The notes below the pieces were generated by a model, which saw only the letters and a list, made by a program, of their open reading frames with translations, ran no database searches and was not told where the DNA came from. DNA of 64,000 nt from the NCBI GenBank assembly GCA_047967505.1, contig CM106538.1, one strand, 5' to 3'. Numbering within the stretch: position 1 is the stretch's first letter; every line of letters begins with the position of its first letter. Source of the stretch: Dipteris shenzhenensis (taxonomy: Eukaryota; Polypodiophyta; Polypodiopsida; Gleicheniales). The translations under genes were made by a program, and so were the position numbers. This document shows positions 41,437 to 53,016 of the stretch, piece by piece.

Positions 41437-42453
41437 AAAGAAAGAAAGAAAGAAAGTGTATTATTGTCCACTAAAGGCCAAAATGGGCCCATGGGACATC
41501 AAGAACTCTGCATACAAGATAGCACAAAATCAACGTGCCACAAAGAAGAGGCATCGTCGAATATCATCTAAGTGCTACGCAATACAATGCAAGTGAAAGT
41601 ACATAATGTCAAATCTGAGCCTAAATACAAAGTAAACTAGATGCAAGGAAACCGCCCCTGGGTGCAAAATGGGGGGATGAGTACAATATGCCAATGCAAA
41701 GATACAAGTCCAGGTGTCACGGAGTCTGAGAACCAAAATAATACTGGAAATCCTGTCCATCGACTCTGCCTCCTGCTATGAGAGTACAAATCTGAGCAAA
41801 GGTGAGGTGAGCGGCTGGTGGGGCGAGATCTCCATGAGTAAGTCTCCTCCGAAAAGCTGCCATCATCCTGGATCGTCTGGAGATGAAGCGACGAGTACGT
41901 CCCCTATGTAACAAGATCCTGCGGCGTCTACAAACCATCTCATATGTACATCCACAGGGTGGAGGCATGTGTCCTGTGTGAGCTCTGACCTCCTCGTGCT
42001 CCTCCTGGTCTCTGTCCTCTGGTATAGCGTGTGCCTGAGCTCTATCAGGCTGGGCTCTATCACGCTCCGGTCTGTGCTGATGGTCTCTGAGGTAGTCTCG
42101 TCGAAGCATAGTGGCCTCCCTGACATAAAGAGCTAGGCAATGCTGATCCTCGTAGTCCATCACTCGTGAGAGAGGTCCAAAGCCATCCGTGAAGAGACAG
42201 TGGAATCTACCTCTGAGCTCATAATATAGCGGGCATCTGCAAATGAAGTGCTCCTCTGACTCCACCTCTCCCATGGTGCAACAAGGGCAGATCCTGGTCG
42301 CCGTCCATCCTCCATGCGTCGCATCCTACCAGCCTCTATCTCGAGCTGATGCGAAGAGACTCTAAGCTGGCCAAGGGCAATCCTCAGTGAGTGGGACATG
42401 TGGATACCTGTATAGCCTGGTGGAATGACAAATCCATCCTCTGAGATCCGAAG
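41437..42453 (-). mobile_element. LINE-B 3' fragment inserted in the F 3' LTR
   Basis: A 5'-truncated LINE whose ORF2 C-terminus begins RISEDGFVIPPGYTGIHMS at the junction and ends FQYYFGSQTP. The 3' UTR ends in (TTTC)n on the minus strand. Both flanks are GA repeat belonging to the LTR. It is related to LINE-A but clearly a different subfamily, with many substitutions in the C-terminal domain. It shares its last 270 bp with 28,358-28,628. Confidence 0.85.
41717..42453 (-). pseudogene. LINE-B ORF2 C-terminal domain
   Basis: Two frames joined by a frameshift near 42,285. The first carries [20 protein letters not shown]. The second (42274-41717) starts MGEVESEEHFICRCPLYYEL, a zinc-finger-like Cys/His cluster, and continues with a basic [18 protein letters not shown] stretch. 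It corresponds to the C-terminal 240 residues of LINE-A ORF2. Confidence 0.85.
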
Positions 42454-42472
42454 GAGAGAGAGAGAGAGAGAG

Positions 42473-42780
42473 GGTAGGCTAGGGAGAGAGGAAGTGAGAC
42501 TCAAAAGGAGACATAATGAAATGGAAATGAAATGACTAGAGCAATGAACTATGAGAGTACTCACATGTAGACCAAAGAGCTTGTAGCTTGATACTTGATT
42601 AATTTGACACTAGATAAGTACAGCTCTTATATAAGAGCGCACACACACATATGAATACCTATGCATATGGGATAACTCCCAATATGACACGTGGCATCCA
42701 TAGGACTCACTAGAGTATAAAACACCCCCTAGACACCTAGTACACTCATTTTTGACTCACTTTGGCTTCATATTCCAACA
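42473..42780 (-). repeat. F 3' LTR, main part
   Basis: On the minus strand it begins TGTTGGAATATGAAGCC, carries the TATA palindrome CTCTTATATAAGAGC and ends at the GA tract where LINE-B is inserted. The short remaining LTR end lies at 41415-41436. Compared with 59053-59360 it shows roughly 4% differences by eye. Confidence 0.9.
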
Positions 42781-43030
42781 CCCCCCCATGAAGGCAAGGT
42801 GAGAGACTAGTGGAATGGAACCAAGAACAGAACATGACAATGACGATCATCAAAACTGTGCATGCCGGTTTAGAACTAGACATGGTTCCCACACAATCTC
42901 AGAGGTAAGTGAGCATGGCTCAAAGGCTGGTGAGCATAACATAGAAATCTCATCTAGCATGGCTCAGAGGCTCATCATGCATGGATGCATGACCAACTTA
43001 GAGGTCTAGGAGACCAATGCACCAACGTCC

Positions 43031-45543
43031 TGTTGGAATATGAAGCCAAAGTGAGTCTAAAATGAGTGTTCTAGGTGGTCTAGGTGTGGTTTTATAGTCT
43101 AGTGAGTCCTAGACATGCATGCGTCATATTGGGAGATATCCCATAGACATTGTGACTTTCTAGAGTCTAGTGGCACACTATATAGTGTTGTATCTATTGT
43201 CTATCACATCAATCAACATCAAGCTCTTTGGTATCATGTGAGTACTTGTCTATTGCTTTCATTTTGTTTCCATTTCATTTCCATTATGCTTGTTATCATT
43301 CCTTTCCATTCCTAGAGTTAGCTTGCTTCTCTCCCTACCACTATGATCTTTCATATGGTATCAAAGCCATGTTCCTAGCCCTGCTCTCTCTTTTCCTTTC
43401 CCTTCCAAGAGGTTGAGGTGAGGGAGGCCAATGAAGCTACTCTACCTCATCCTCCTTGGAAGGCTACCCTCTCCTCTCCTTCCTTGAGTACTACTTCTTC
43501 TACCCAAGCCTCACCATGTTCTTTCCTTGCCATCAACTACCCCCTCCTCTCCTTCCTTGAGCACTCCCTCTTCTACCCAAGCCTCACCATGCTCTTTCCT
43601 CGCCATCAACTACCCCCTCTCTAGCTACTACTCTCTAGCTACTACAGACGGCTGCAAACAGGCCGTACAGCCTGCTGTAAGCAGTCCGTATAGGCCGTAC
43701 AGTCCGTACGGACTGTTTTCGTGCAGTCTGTGCCGTACCAGCCTGCCCGCCTGCCCGTACACCTGCTGCTCCAGCCTTGAAATGCGTGCCCAATAGTAGC
43801 TGACGCTGCCCTCGGGATTGCTGCCAAGTTGCTACTCCTTTGCGCGACATTCTCTTGGAGCTGCTGCCTGCAAGTTGGTGCCCGTATTCTGCCCGTCATT
43901 CTCTTGGAGCTGCTGTCCTTCCACTTCTGTCTACCATGAAGAAGTTCTAGACCTGCTCCAGCTCATGAAGAACTTACCAAGGTGATCTTTCCATAGGTGC
44001 ACTTGCATTTCTACTCTTTTCCAGCCATGGAATTCTAGAAAATTGCACACTGGGAGAATCTGAAGGACAAAGCTCTTTCTCTCATTGGTTTGGGGTTGTG
44101 TGATGACGTTATTCATCATATTGATTTTGACTCCACTACTCACGACTTATGGGCTAAGTTTGAAGAATTGTTCGGTAACAAAATCATAAATTCAAAGGTA
44201 TTCCTCAGACATGAATTCTTCAAGCTGCACATGAAGCATAAAGACTCTCTTCTTGCTCAATTGAATCATATGGAATCCCTTGTCACTCAACTTGCTTGTC
44301 TGAAGCCCCCTGTAGGGGAAGATGATCAAGTTGTTGTGCTCCTCTTGAGCATTGAGGAAAATTCTAAGTACCGGGAGATCATACCATCATTGTGTGTGAC
44401 ACAAATGGGTTATCATGATATGGTTCTGGGAGATCATACCATCATTGCGTGTGACACAAATGGGTTATCATGATATGGTTGCTATGCTTATTGATCATAA
44501 CAGATGGTATGCAGACACTCCAGACTCCACTGTATTGTACTCCAAGGGCAAAGGCAAAGGCAAATTCAAGCCTTTCAAGTGCAATCACTGTGGGAAGCTT
44601 GGTCACACCGAGGATCGCTGCTTCCAGAAGCTTGCCAAGCAACAACACAAGGATCATGTCAACTTGGTTGGGGCTGCAATAGTGAAGACGAAGAAGAAGA
44701 TGATGCTTCGACATTGACTAATGCTCTTACTGCCGACATCAGAGATCTCTCTCTCTATTCAAAGCTATGTACCTGATGATCAGAACTTTTGTTTCTAATC
44801 TACTTTTATTATTCCTACAGCTTGATGCATTTTGGGATCCTCTGCTTTGGGTAGTCCCCCTAAAATGATATGTATTGAGTGTGTGATTTTCATTGAGTCT
44901 AAAGGTCCTCTGCCTTGGATAGTCCTCCTAAAAAGATGTATTGGTTTTCCTATTTTTGGTGTGTGGCTTCCTAACATGTCATGCTATGAATCCAAGGGGG
45001 GATGTAGTGTGGGAGCCATATGTATTGGCTTTGATAGGTCTCGTTATCAGGCTTGGCCAAGTTCTAGGATGGTGGTGTATTCCTAGACCTATGAGCTGGT
45101 CATGTAGCCATGCTATAACGTGAGCCTCTGAGCATGTTGAGTCTCAAGACCGTCATTGTCGTGTTCTGTTCTTGGTTCCATTCCAGTAGTCTTTCACCTT
45201 GTCTTCATGGGGGGGTGTTGGAATATGAAGCCAAAGTGACTCTAAAATGAGTGTTCTAGGTGGTCTAGGTGTGGTTTTATAGTCTAGTGAGTCCTAGACA
45301 TGCCACGTGTCATATTCGGAGATATCCCATAGACATTGTGACTTTCTAGAGTCGAGTGGCACACTATATAGTATTGTACTTGTCTATTGTCTATCACATC
45401 AGCCAACATCAAGCTCTTTGGTATCATATGAGTACTTGTCTATTGCTTTCATTTTCTTTCCATTTCATTTCCATTATGCTTGTTATCATTCCTTTGCATT
45501 CCTAGAGTTAGCTTGCTTCTCTCCCTACCACTATGATCTTTCA
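43031..45543 (+). mobile_element. LTR element F' carrying gag only (TR-GAG-like)
   Basis: Two LTRs (43031-43353 and 45216-45543) start TGTTGGAATATGAAGCC and end ATGATCTTTCA. A TATGGTATCAAAGCC primer-binding site follows the left LTR and a G-rich tract precedes the right one. The 1.86-kb interior encodes only a copia-type gag with a zinc knuckle. Its sequence is related to F but lies in the opposite orientation inside F. No matching target duplication is seen (CGTCC left, CATCT right). Confidence 0.85.
44090..44717 (+). pseudogene. F' gag (UBN2-type) with zinc knuckle, frameshifted
   Basis: The first frame contains HIDFDSTTHDLWAKFEELFG, then SKVFLRHEFFKLHMKHKDSL and NHMESLVTQLACLKPP, the copia UBN2-type gag pattern. 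The second frame (to 44717) carries FKCNHCGKLGHTEDRCFQ, a CX2CX4HX4C knuckle. A 55-bp tandem duplication at 44373-44482 (GGGAGATCATACCATCATTG repeated) breaks the frame between them. An in-frame TAG also lies just upstream of the gag start region (about 44,035). Confidence 0.8.
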
Positions 45544-45672
45544 CATCTTGGAACTCTCAAGCCAGGCCTGATAAAAAAATAGACCTATCAATGCCAATAT
45601 ATGGCTCCCACAGTACATCCCCATCTTGACTCCAGGGACTAACTAGAAACATGGAGTCACAAACCATAAAAA

Positions 45673-45842
45673 TGTGGGGGTTAAAGGTCACTGTGCCTTT
45701 ACCCCGGTTATGTACAATACTCAAACACATATATAAATGAATGAAAAAGAAGATTAGGGTGTTCTGCACCCACCAAAACTTGTGTGGCTCTCTGTTTCTC
45801 TCTCTCCCTCTTCTATTCTTGCTTCCGTTGAGAGCACTCTCA
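45673..45842 (+). repeat. Left LTR of copia G
   Basis: 170 bp, TGTGGGGG...GCACTCTCA, with the tRNA-Met primer-binding site two bases downstream. Confidence 0.85.
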
Positions 45843-45856
45843 ACTGGTATCAGAGC

Positions 45857-47302
45857 CCGGGTGATCTAGCTGAGCGTGCGTAAATGCCTAGAAGCTCAGC
45901 AGCTCTGAGGGAGGAAGGAGAAGCTCTGTGGAAAGCTTTGTGGGTGACTTTACTTGCATCCGAGTGTACAGAGACCTTGGAGGAACCTTTGGAAAAGTCA
46001 CTTTGGCTTTGCAAAGTGGTTTTGAGAGCCTGTTAAGTGTTTTGAAAAAAAAAAGTCGTTTTTTGAGCTTTTCCCTGTTCCGTTCGATGACAGAGACTCC
46101 GTATTGACTTATAGAGGCAACTATTGCTTGCTTTTGGTGTCCACTTCACTTCAAGAGCTTGGAAACACCTTCATTCTTGAATCTGGGATCATTTCATTGG
46201 ATTTCTGACTCATTGTGTCAGTTTCTACTTTTTTCTGCCCAGGTGTTGGAACTCAAGTTTGGAGCAACCATTTGCAGATCTGTCAGTTCCGGTGGACTCA
46301 AGAGTTCCTAAAACTTCTATGTTGCTCATCATTCGCACTCCGGTGGAGTTTACAAACAGCTCTGTTTCCAAAAACGTTTTTCAGTTCGTGTGTTGGACCC
46401 AGTGATTGAGACCACGGTTTCCAAAACCGTCTGTCCCATTACGTTCTGGACGCCCAAAAACCCCTACCTGTCAGTTCTTACGCGATTCAGTGGAGGATTT
46501 TCAGAGTTATAGATCTCTGTGTATTCGATTTCGTCTCTTTGTTATGCATTTTTCATTCTAAGGTTTTGAAACCTTAGATTTATGCCACATGGCAGTGGAT
46601 AAGTGTTGACTCCCATTTCTCACTCATCGGTTGGGATTTTGGAGTTCTGGCAGAAGAGAGATATTTGCAGATTTTCTTGCTGAGTCCGATTATGCAATGG
46701 CGCCCATGTTTTGAGGCATCTCAGGTTCTATTTTCAGTAGCAGTCATTACCGTGGGACTATGATTTCTTGAGCATACCTTATGCAGATCACTTTGGTTGC
46801 AGTTTGAGTAGTGTGTGCGCTCATTTGTGGTGTGCATTGGGTTGCAGTGGATGATTTATAGGCCATTTGGATGCATTGCGGTCCTTATTGGATGCACTGA
46901 TAGGCCCAAATTGCCTTGTGGGATGCTATTTTTATGGACGCTTTGCACATGGATGCTATTTTATGCTAAGGGACAGCTTTGACACATTGCAGGTGATGCA
47001 CTGATAGTGCTATGCTCTCTGGCATATGCATTAATAATATCTCATCCAAGTGGATGGTGTTTATGCTTGAGTTATTTGGCACTTTTATTAGCATTTTGGA
47101 TTGCCATCGCAGTTGGCATTTTCTTTTGGGCCAGATTTGCTTATATGGATGCATAGTATATGCACATGAGTCAAATGCTTTGAGCTTTGAGTTTTGGTGA
47201 TATTTCAGTCTATTGTGGCATACACATTTGGGTGCACCTGGTATTTGGTGTGATTCTCTCTTGTAGGCACTAGCATTTGGGATTTTTTGCTTCATTTGCA
47301 TC
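45857..47302 (+). other. Long untranslated leader of copia G
   Basis: About 1.45 kb between the primer-binding site and the gag ATG without a supported frame. It is unusually long for a copia element and rich in TTGCATTTTGGATGC-like variants. Confidence 0.6.
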
Positions 47303-47875
47303 ATGGCATCCTCTTCCATGTCTGAAAAGGAGTTTTTTAGCATTAAAAAGTTTGATGGGACAAACTTTTCTTTATGGGAAGAACAGATAAGGGATGTGCT
47401 TTTTCAAAAGAAGCAGATTAAACCCTTGGCAGGGATTGAAGCTAAGCCTGCAAATATGTCTGAGGATGATTGGAATGAGTTGGATGCATTAGCAAAGTCT
47501 ACTATTAGACTTCATCTTGCAGAGTTAGTTTATTTCACAGTAGTAAATGAGCAGACTACGGAAGATTTGTGGAAGAAACTGTGTGCCACTTATGAGAAGG
47601 AAACTGCCTCTAATAAAGTTTACCTCATGAAGAGGTTGTTTGAGCTGCAGATGAAGGAAGGGGTCTCCATTGCTTCTCACTTGAATGAATTCAATATTAT
47701 TTTCAGCCAGCTTCAGGCTCAGAAGACGAATTTTGATGCGGAGACTAAGGCATATTTCTCTTATGTTCATTGCCATTCTCATGGGATACCTTCCGTACAA
47801 CTGTCAGTAACTCTGCACCTGCCGACGAGATTAGACGGAAGTCTATGGACGGCAACAAGCAGGATGCAGCCTTAA
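47303..47875 (+). pseudogene. Copia G gag, N-terminal part
   Basis: ATG at 47303. FFSIKKFDGTNFSLWEEQIR, then TTEDLWKKLCATYEKETASN, YLMKRLFELQMKEG and SIASHLNEFNIIFSQL are standard copia gag motifs. The frame is lost near 47,750 and gag continues in the frame of 47770-48009. Confidence 0.9.
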
Positions 47876-48009
47876 ATGTGCAAAGGGGCAGATCACAGTT
47901 CAGGGGGAAGTCTCGTAGCAAATCCAGGGCACGGAACATTGAGTGTTACCACTGTGGCAAGAAGGGCCATATGAAAAAGGATTGCTACAAGCTGAAAAGG
48001 ACCATATGA
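47770..48009 (+). pseudogene. Copia G gag zinc knuckle
   Basis: It contains FSWDTFRTTVSNSAP and the knuckle CYHCGKKGHMKKDC (CX2CX4HX4C). A 35-bp direct duplication (CCATATGAAAAAGG at 47967 and 48002) shifts the frame immediately after the knuckle. Confidence 0.9.
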
Positions 48010-48704
48010 AAAAGGATTGCTACAAGCTGAAAAGAGAGCAAAAGGATAAGAAAAAGAATGCAAATTGGGGTGCAAATCAGAAGGAAGAGAGTCCAAGGGA
48101 GGACAAAGGAAAAGTGAAGATCGAGGAGATCAATGCAGTCACACATGATAGTGACAATGACGTTCTCTTCATGTCTAGTTTATCTGCAGAGTTGCTTACC
48201 ACTTCAGATGATGCATATTCCCAAGATTGGATTTTGGATTCTGGTGCTTCATTCCATGTTACTCCCCATAGGGAATGGTTCTCCACTTATGACAGTGGAA
48301 AGACAGGTTGTGTGCATCTTGGAAATGACTATGCATGTGACATAGTGGGAGTAGGTGACATAAAGTTTTCTTTTGCAAATGGGTCTGCATTTATTTTGAA
48401 ACATGTGAGACATGTGCCTAAGTTGACCAAGAGTCTTATTTCAGTGGGTGAGCTAGATGATGCTGGTTTTCACACAACTTTTGGCTTTCAGAGTTGGAAA
48501 ATTCAGAAGGGCTCTATGCTTTTGGACAGGGGTGCCAAGTGTGGGACTTTGTATCCCTTACATGTATCAAGGGTATTTGATCATGTTGTTGCAATAACCG
48601 AGCAGCCAAGCACTTTTGTGGCATTGCAGGTTGGGGCACATGAGCCAGAATGGAATGAAACTCTTAAGCCGTTTGGGTTATGTACCGCATTTGAGTTTCT
48701 CTGA
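48010..48704 (+). pseudogene. Copia G protease
   Basis: QDWILDSGASFHVTPHREWF holds the copia protease DSGA motif, followed by HVRHVPKLTKSLISVGELDD. The frame shifts near 48,620 where the pre-integrase segment begins. Confidence 0.9.
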
Positions 48705-49611
48705 TTTTGAATTTTGTGAGCACTGTCTCTATGGGAAGCAGACTAAATCAGCCCATAAAAGAAGGGGAAAGAAAGAGTTTGAAAAGCTTGATTTGGTACA
48801 TTTAGACGTATGTGGTTCCATGCCTACACGGTCATTAGGCGAGGCTGAATACTATGTGACATTCATTGATGATGCAACTAGGAAAGTGTGGGCTTATGCT
48901 ATAGCTCGGAAGAGTGATGTGTTCCAGGTATTTCAGAAATGGCTGGCCTTGGTTGAGAATTAGTCAGGTAGAACGCTTAAATGCCTACGGACTGACAATG
49001 GTGGAGAGTATCTCTCTCATGACTTTCAGCATTTCTTTGATACACGTGGGATTAAGAGGGAGCTCACATCCCCTCGTACTCCAAAGCAAAATCCAGTTGC
49101 AAAAAAGATGAACCGTACCATTTACGAAAGGTTGCAATGCATGCTTTCCAATGCAAGTCTTTCTGGTGGTTTTTGGGCTGAGGCAATGAAGACTGCAGTG
49201 CATGTGATCAATAGATCACCTAGTAAGAGTTTGGATGGTGGTATTTCTGAAGAGGCATGGAGTGGCAAGAAGCCCTCTTACTCTCATTTGCATATATTTG
49301 GGTGTGAGGCATATGCACATGTGCCAAAAGAGCTTCGAAAGAAGCTAGATCCTAAGTCTAGGAAATGCATCTTTCTAGGTTATGGTGAAAGTGGAGAGAT
49401 GGGCTATCGTCTTTGGGATCCAGAAGCAAAGAAGATCATACGCAGCCATGATGTAGTCTTCAATGAGAAGAACATGCATAAGGCACCCATGAGGGATGTG
49501 GAAATGAGGAGAATCACTTTCCAGGATGTAATCCACCTGCATATGTTGATAGACAGCAAGCTGTCCATGCACCAAATGTGCAAGAAATGGTACCACCAAG
49601 TACTCCCATAG
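48616..49611 (+). pseudogene. Copia G integrase (catalytic Glu replaced)
   Basis: The pre-integrase motif LWHCRLGHMSQNGMKLLSR-like region is followed by FCEHCLYGKQ and DLVHLDVCGSMP (first Asp). An in-frame TAG sits at 48961-48963. Homology continues with LRTDNGGEYLSHDFQHFF (second Asp). The third motif reads KQNPVAKKMNRT where copia integrases have a Glu (VAER), so the DDE triad is DDK. HIFGCEAYAHVPKELRKKLD and CIFLGYGESGEMGYRLWDP mark the C-terminal part. Confidence 0.9.
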
Positions 49612-49834
49612 GTATACAATCAAGGGTAGATGATGGATCATCTATTGGTGGAAATGATGAGCCAAATGTGGCTGATATGCAGGTGGGACAGCAAGCTGAA
49701 ATGCTCTTGAGAAAATCATATAGAATGTCTAGACCGCCTGATAGGTTTGTTCCAGGAGTAGACTATGTGATGCTTACTGATTGCAGGGAGCCTTCTTACT
49801 ATAGAGAGGCTATGATGCGTGAGGATCAACGCAA

Positions 49835-50794
49835 GTGGGAGTATGCTATATGCAATCAGAGATGAGTTCACTTATGAAGAATAAGACTTGGGACTTGGTT
49901 TCTTTGCCACATGGAAAGAAAGCATTGCCATGTAAATGGGTCTACAAGATGAAGGTCACAGGTGATGATGTGCCTAGGTACAAGGCCCGTTTGGTCGCTA
50001 AAGGGTTCAAGCAAGAGAAGGGTGTGGACTTTGATGAGATATTCTCTCCGGTTGTGAAGATGACCACACTTAGATGCATGCTTGGACTAGTGGCATCAGA
50101 GGATATGGAGCTTATGCAGATGGATGTCAAGACAGCTTTCTTGCATGGGGATTTGCATGAGGAAATTTACATGGTGCAGCCGGAAGGCTTTGAAGAAAAG
50201 GGCAAAGAGCATTTAGTTTGCAAGCTGAAGAAGAGTCTCTATGGTCTTAAGCAAGCGCCTAGAGAATGGTATCAGAAGTTTGATGCTTTCATTCGGTCCC
50301 AGGGTTTTAGAAGGAGTGAAATTGATCACTGCCTCTACACTAAAAGGGCTAAGGATAATAGCCTGATAATCTTGGCACTATATGTGGATGATATGCTATT
50401 GGCTAGCAAGAATACTTATGAGCTAGATGCATTAAAGGCCAAGTTGCATGAGGCCTTTGATATGAAGGATTTGGGACTTGCAGGTCATATTCTTGGTATG
50501 CGCATCACGCGTGATCGGAGTAGGAAACTCCTTTGGCTTTCACAAAAAGAGTATGTTACAAAAGTATTACAACGTTTCAATATGGAGGGGGGGAAGGCAG
50601 TGATGCCTCCATATGTGAAACTGAGTCATACAGATAGTCCCAAATCAGATGAGGAAAGGGCCATGATGGCCAAGGTTCCTTATGCATCAGCGGTTGGGAG
50701 TCTTATGTATGCTATGATAGCTACTAGACCAGACATTGCATTTGCAGTGGGAGTTGTTAGCCGGTATATGAAAGAGGCATTGGGAGGCAGTTAA
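49835..50794 (+). pseudogene. Copia G reverse transcriptase
   Basis: An open frame of 319 codons with TWDLVSLPHGKKALPCKWVY, YKARLVAKGFKQEKGVDFDE, MQMDVKTAFLHGDLHEEIYM, KKSLYGLKQAPREWYQKFD and the catalytic ILALYVDDMLLAS. A single-base shift near 50,780 (KEALGGS then stop, instead of HWEAVK) ends it before RNase H. Confidence 0.9.
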
Positions 50795-51333
50795 GTGCAT
50801 CATGAGGTACATGAAGGGTACCAAGGAGATGTGCATCTGCTTTGGTAAAGGAGACATGCGTGTACTTGGGTACACAGATTCAGACTATGCAGGGCATATG
50901 GATAGTAGGAGATCCACTTCTGATTATATGTTCACCTTTCCAGGTGGTGCAGTGTCGTGGATGTCTCGCACACAGAAGTGCATTGCTTTGCCTATCACAG
51001 AGGCTGAGTATGTTGCAGCCACAGAGGGCTGCAAGGAGGCTATATGGCTTGATCGGCTGGCTTGATCGGCTAGTGGGAGATTTGGGGATTCATACAGGTG
51101 TACCAACATTGCATAGTGATTCCATGAGTGCTATTCAGCTAGCACGGAATCCAGTCTTTCATGCAAAGACCAAACACATTGAGGTTAGGTACCATTTCAT
51201 CAGGGAGGTACTTGAGGACAAGCGCATAGAGCTTGTCAAGGTTCATACAGATGATAACCCTGCAGATATGCTGATGAAGAGTCTATCTAGTCAGCGGTTT
51301 GAGTACTGTCGTGTATTGATGGGCATTGGATAG
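50795..51333 (+). pseudogene. Copia G RNase H
   Basis: It reads GYTDSDYAGHMDSRRSTS, ALPITEAEYVAATEGCKEAI, FHAKTKHIEVRYHFIREVL and NPADMLMKSLSSQRFEYC. A 13-bp tandem duplication (GGCTTGATCGGCT, about 51045-51070) shifts the frame in the middle. Confidence 0.9.
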
Positions 51334-51386
51334 TATGCTCACTAGTTGTTCTCCCTTAAAGGCACATTGTCCTTTAAGTGGGAGGT

Positions 51387-51555
51387 TGTGGGGGTTAAAG
51401 GTCACTGTGCGTTTACCCCAGTTATATACAATACTCAAACACATATATAAATGAATGAAAAAGAAGATTAGGGTGTTCTGCACCCACCAAAACTTGTGTG
51501 GCTCTCTGTTTCTCTCTCTCCCTCTTACGTTCTTGCTTCCGTTGAGAGCACTCTA
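51387..51555 (+). repeat. Right LTR of copia G
   Basis: 169 bp, TGTGGGGG...GCACTCTA; the terminal CA is damaged relative to the left copy. Confidence 0.85.
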
Positions 51556-52742
51556 AGAAAAAATACATCATTTTAGGAGGACAATCCAAGGCAGAGGACC
51601 TTTATTAACTCTTCAAACATTCTTTTTAGAGGGACTACTCAAGGCAGAGAACCTTTAACTCAAACATATATAAAAATATATAAAAGATTTCATTCATTTT
51701 ATGCATAGCAAGGGCAGAGAACCCATGAGCCTGAAGTAGCTGCAGCACAAGAGTCACGTCATGACTCTCAATGTGCCAATTGGAGAGTCACCGAATGCAC
51801 AGAAGAGGCTCAAAAAAATGAGCGAAAATGCTCAAGGGAGCTGCCCAGTTGAAGATGCAAATTGTGGGCAGCTCAAATCAAATTCATGAGCACCAACAAA
51901 TTGGGGGCACCCACGAATCGGGAGCAAAGTGAGGGCAGCTCATCTCACTGGCTTATGCGCATTTGGAGAGGCAATCAGTAGCAGAGATGGGACACCAATC
52001 AAAGCAGTCGCCGAAGTGTACCAAGATCAGAGAAATGATATTTGACTGTTCAGGACAGTCAAACACCGCAATATCGCAATGTCGAAGATGATGAGGTGTG
52101 AAAAGAGTATTCCCCGCTGTCGGAAGCCTCAAGTCAATGTACCGGAGTGTCGGTACAGTCGAAATGACTTGTGGGTAAGCTCGGGAAGCTCAAATCACTG
52201 CTGGAGGTCACGGAAGTCCAAATCTGAGCAAAAAAAGCAAAAAAAAAAGCCTAAAACTGCTCGGAATCGCCTTCTGACAAGTTGTACGGACTCCTGGCAT
52301 TGTCGCGCATCCGCCTGCAAAGGTCCGTATGGACGTACTGACAAAAAATCGATAAATTTTTTTCTCTTGAAATGGTACGAGACAGAGTCGTTTATGTTTG
52401 GGTAGTGCCAAAATGTCAAAAAACATCAAATTTGGACCTCAAAAGGTCAAAAAATAGCTGTTGGACTACTCCAAAACAAGTTTTTGGCGACCAACTGACG
52501 AGGAATGTCTGCCAATGCTGAGGGAGAACCACGAATTGATGCAGGAGTGAGTTGAACTCACAAACGAGGACCAAGAGCAATCACTAGGACACCGGAGTAC
52601 TTGATGGCGAGGAACCATGGCGAGGCTAAGGGAAGGGAGGCTCTACCTTAGAGGAGAGGGGAGCTTCCATTTGCGGGCTTCTCTCATCCTCTAGATAGAG
52701 TAAGAAGAAGGGGAAGGTAGGAAGGGAGGTTTGGATACCACA
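51556..52742 (-). other. F internal region, non-coding
   Basis: Remaining interior of element F next to its 5' LTR. Segments near 51,575-51,650 match the F' interior in inverse orientation (CCTCTGCCTTGGA...GTCCTCCTAAAA). There are no gag or pol motifs. Confidence 0.6.
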
Positions 52743-53016
52743 TGAAGGAACATGGTGGAGAGAGAGAGAGAGAAAGAAAGAAAGAAAGAAATTTTAATAA
52801 AGGTCCACGGAAGGCCATACATGGCCTATGGGACACAAAATCATCCGAAAGGAAAATACATCATCAACGATGCGCCAACTAGGTGGCCTCATCGTAATAC
52901 CGCTAAGATGCCAAAAATGGCTACAAAAATCCTAGATACAAAATGAAATGAAATAGAGTACCAAAATTGCCTAGATACAAAATGTAAAATATGAAATATG
53001 AGGAACATCGTCTTCC

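Larger units (their letters stand above)
45673..51555 (+). mobile_element. Ty1/copia element G nested in F
   Basis: Short LTRs of about 170 bp (45673-45842 and 51387-51555) begin TGTGGGGGTTAAAGG. A TGGTATCAGAGC primer-binding site lies at 45845-45856, and the purine-rich AAGTGGGAGG lies at 51376-51385. The pol order protease, integrase, RT, RNase H is that of Ty1/copia. A 1.45-kb leader precedes gag. Coding regions carry several frameshifts, at least one stop and a substituted integrase Glu. Five or six differences separate the LTRs. The right terminus has lost one base (CTCTA instead of CTCTCA), and no clean target duplication is seen. Confidence 0.9.

Noticed and set aside
41401-41596. Small frame reading through the GAAA repeat
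   Set aside because: It spans the LINE-B tail and LTR junction and has no homology.
45668-51560. Target-site duplication AAAAA for copia G
   Set aside because: The left flank is A-rich and the right flank reads AGAAA after a damaged LTR end, so a duplication cannot be claimed.
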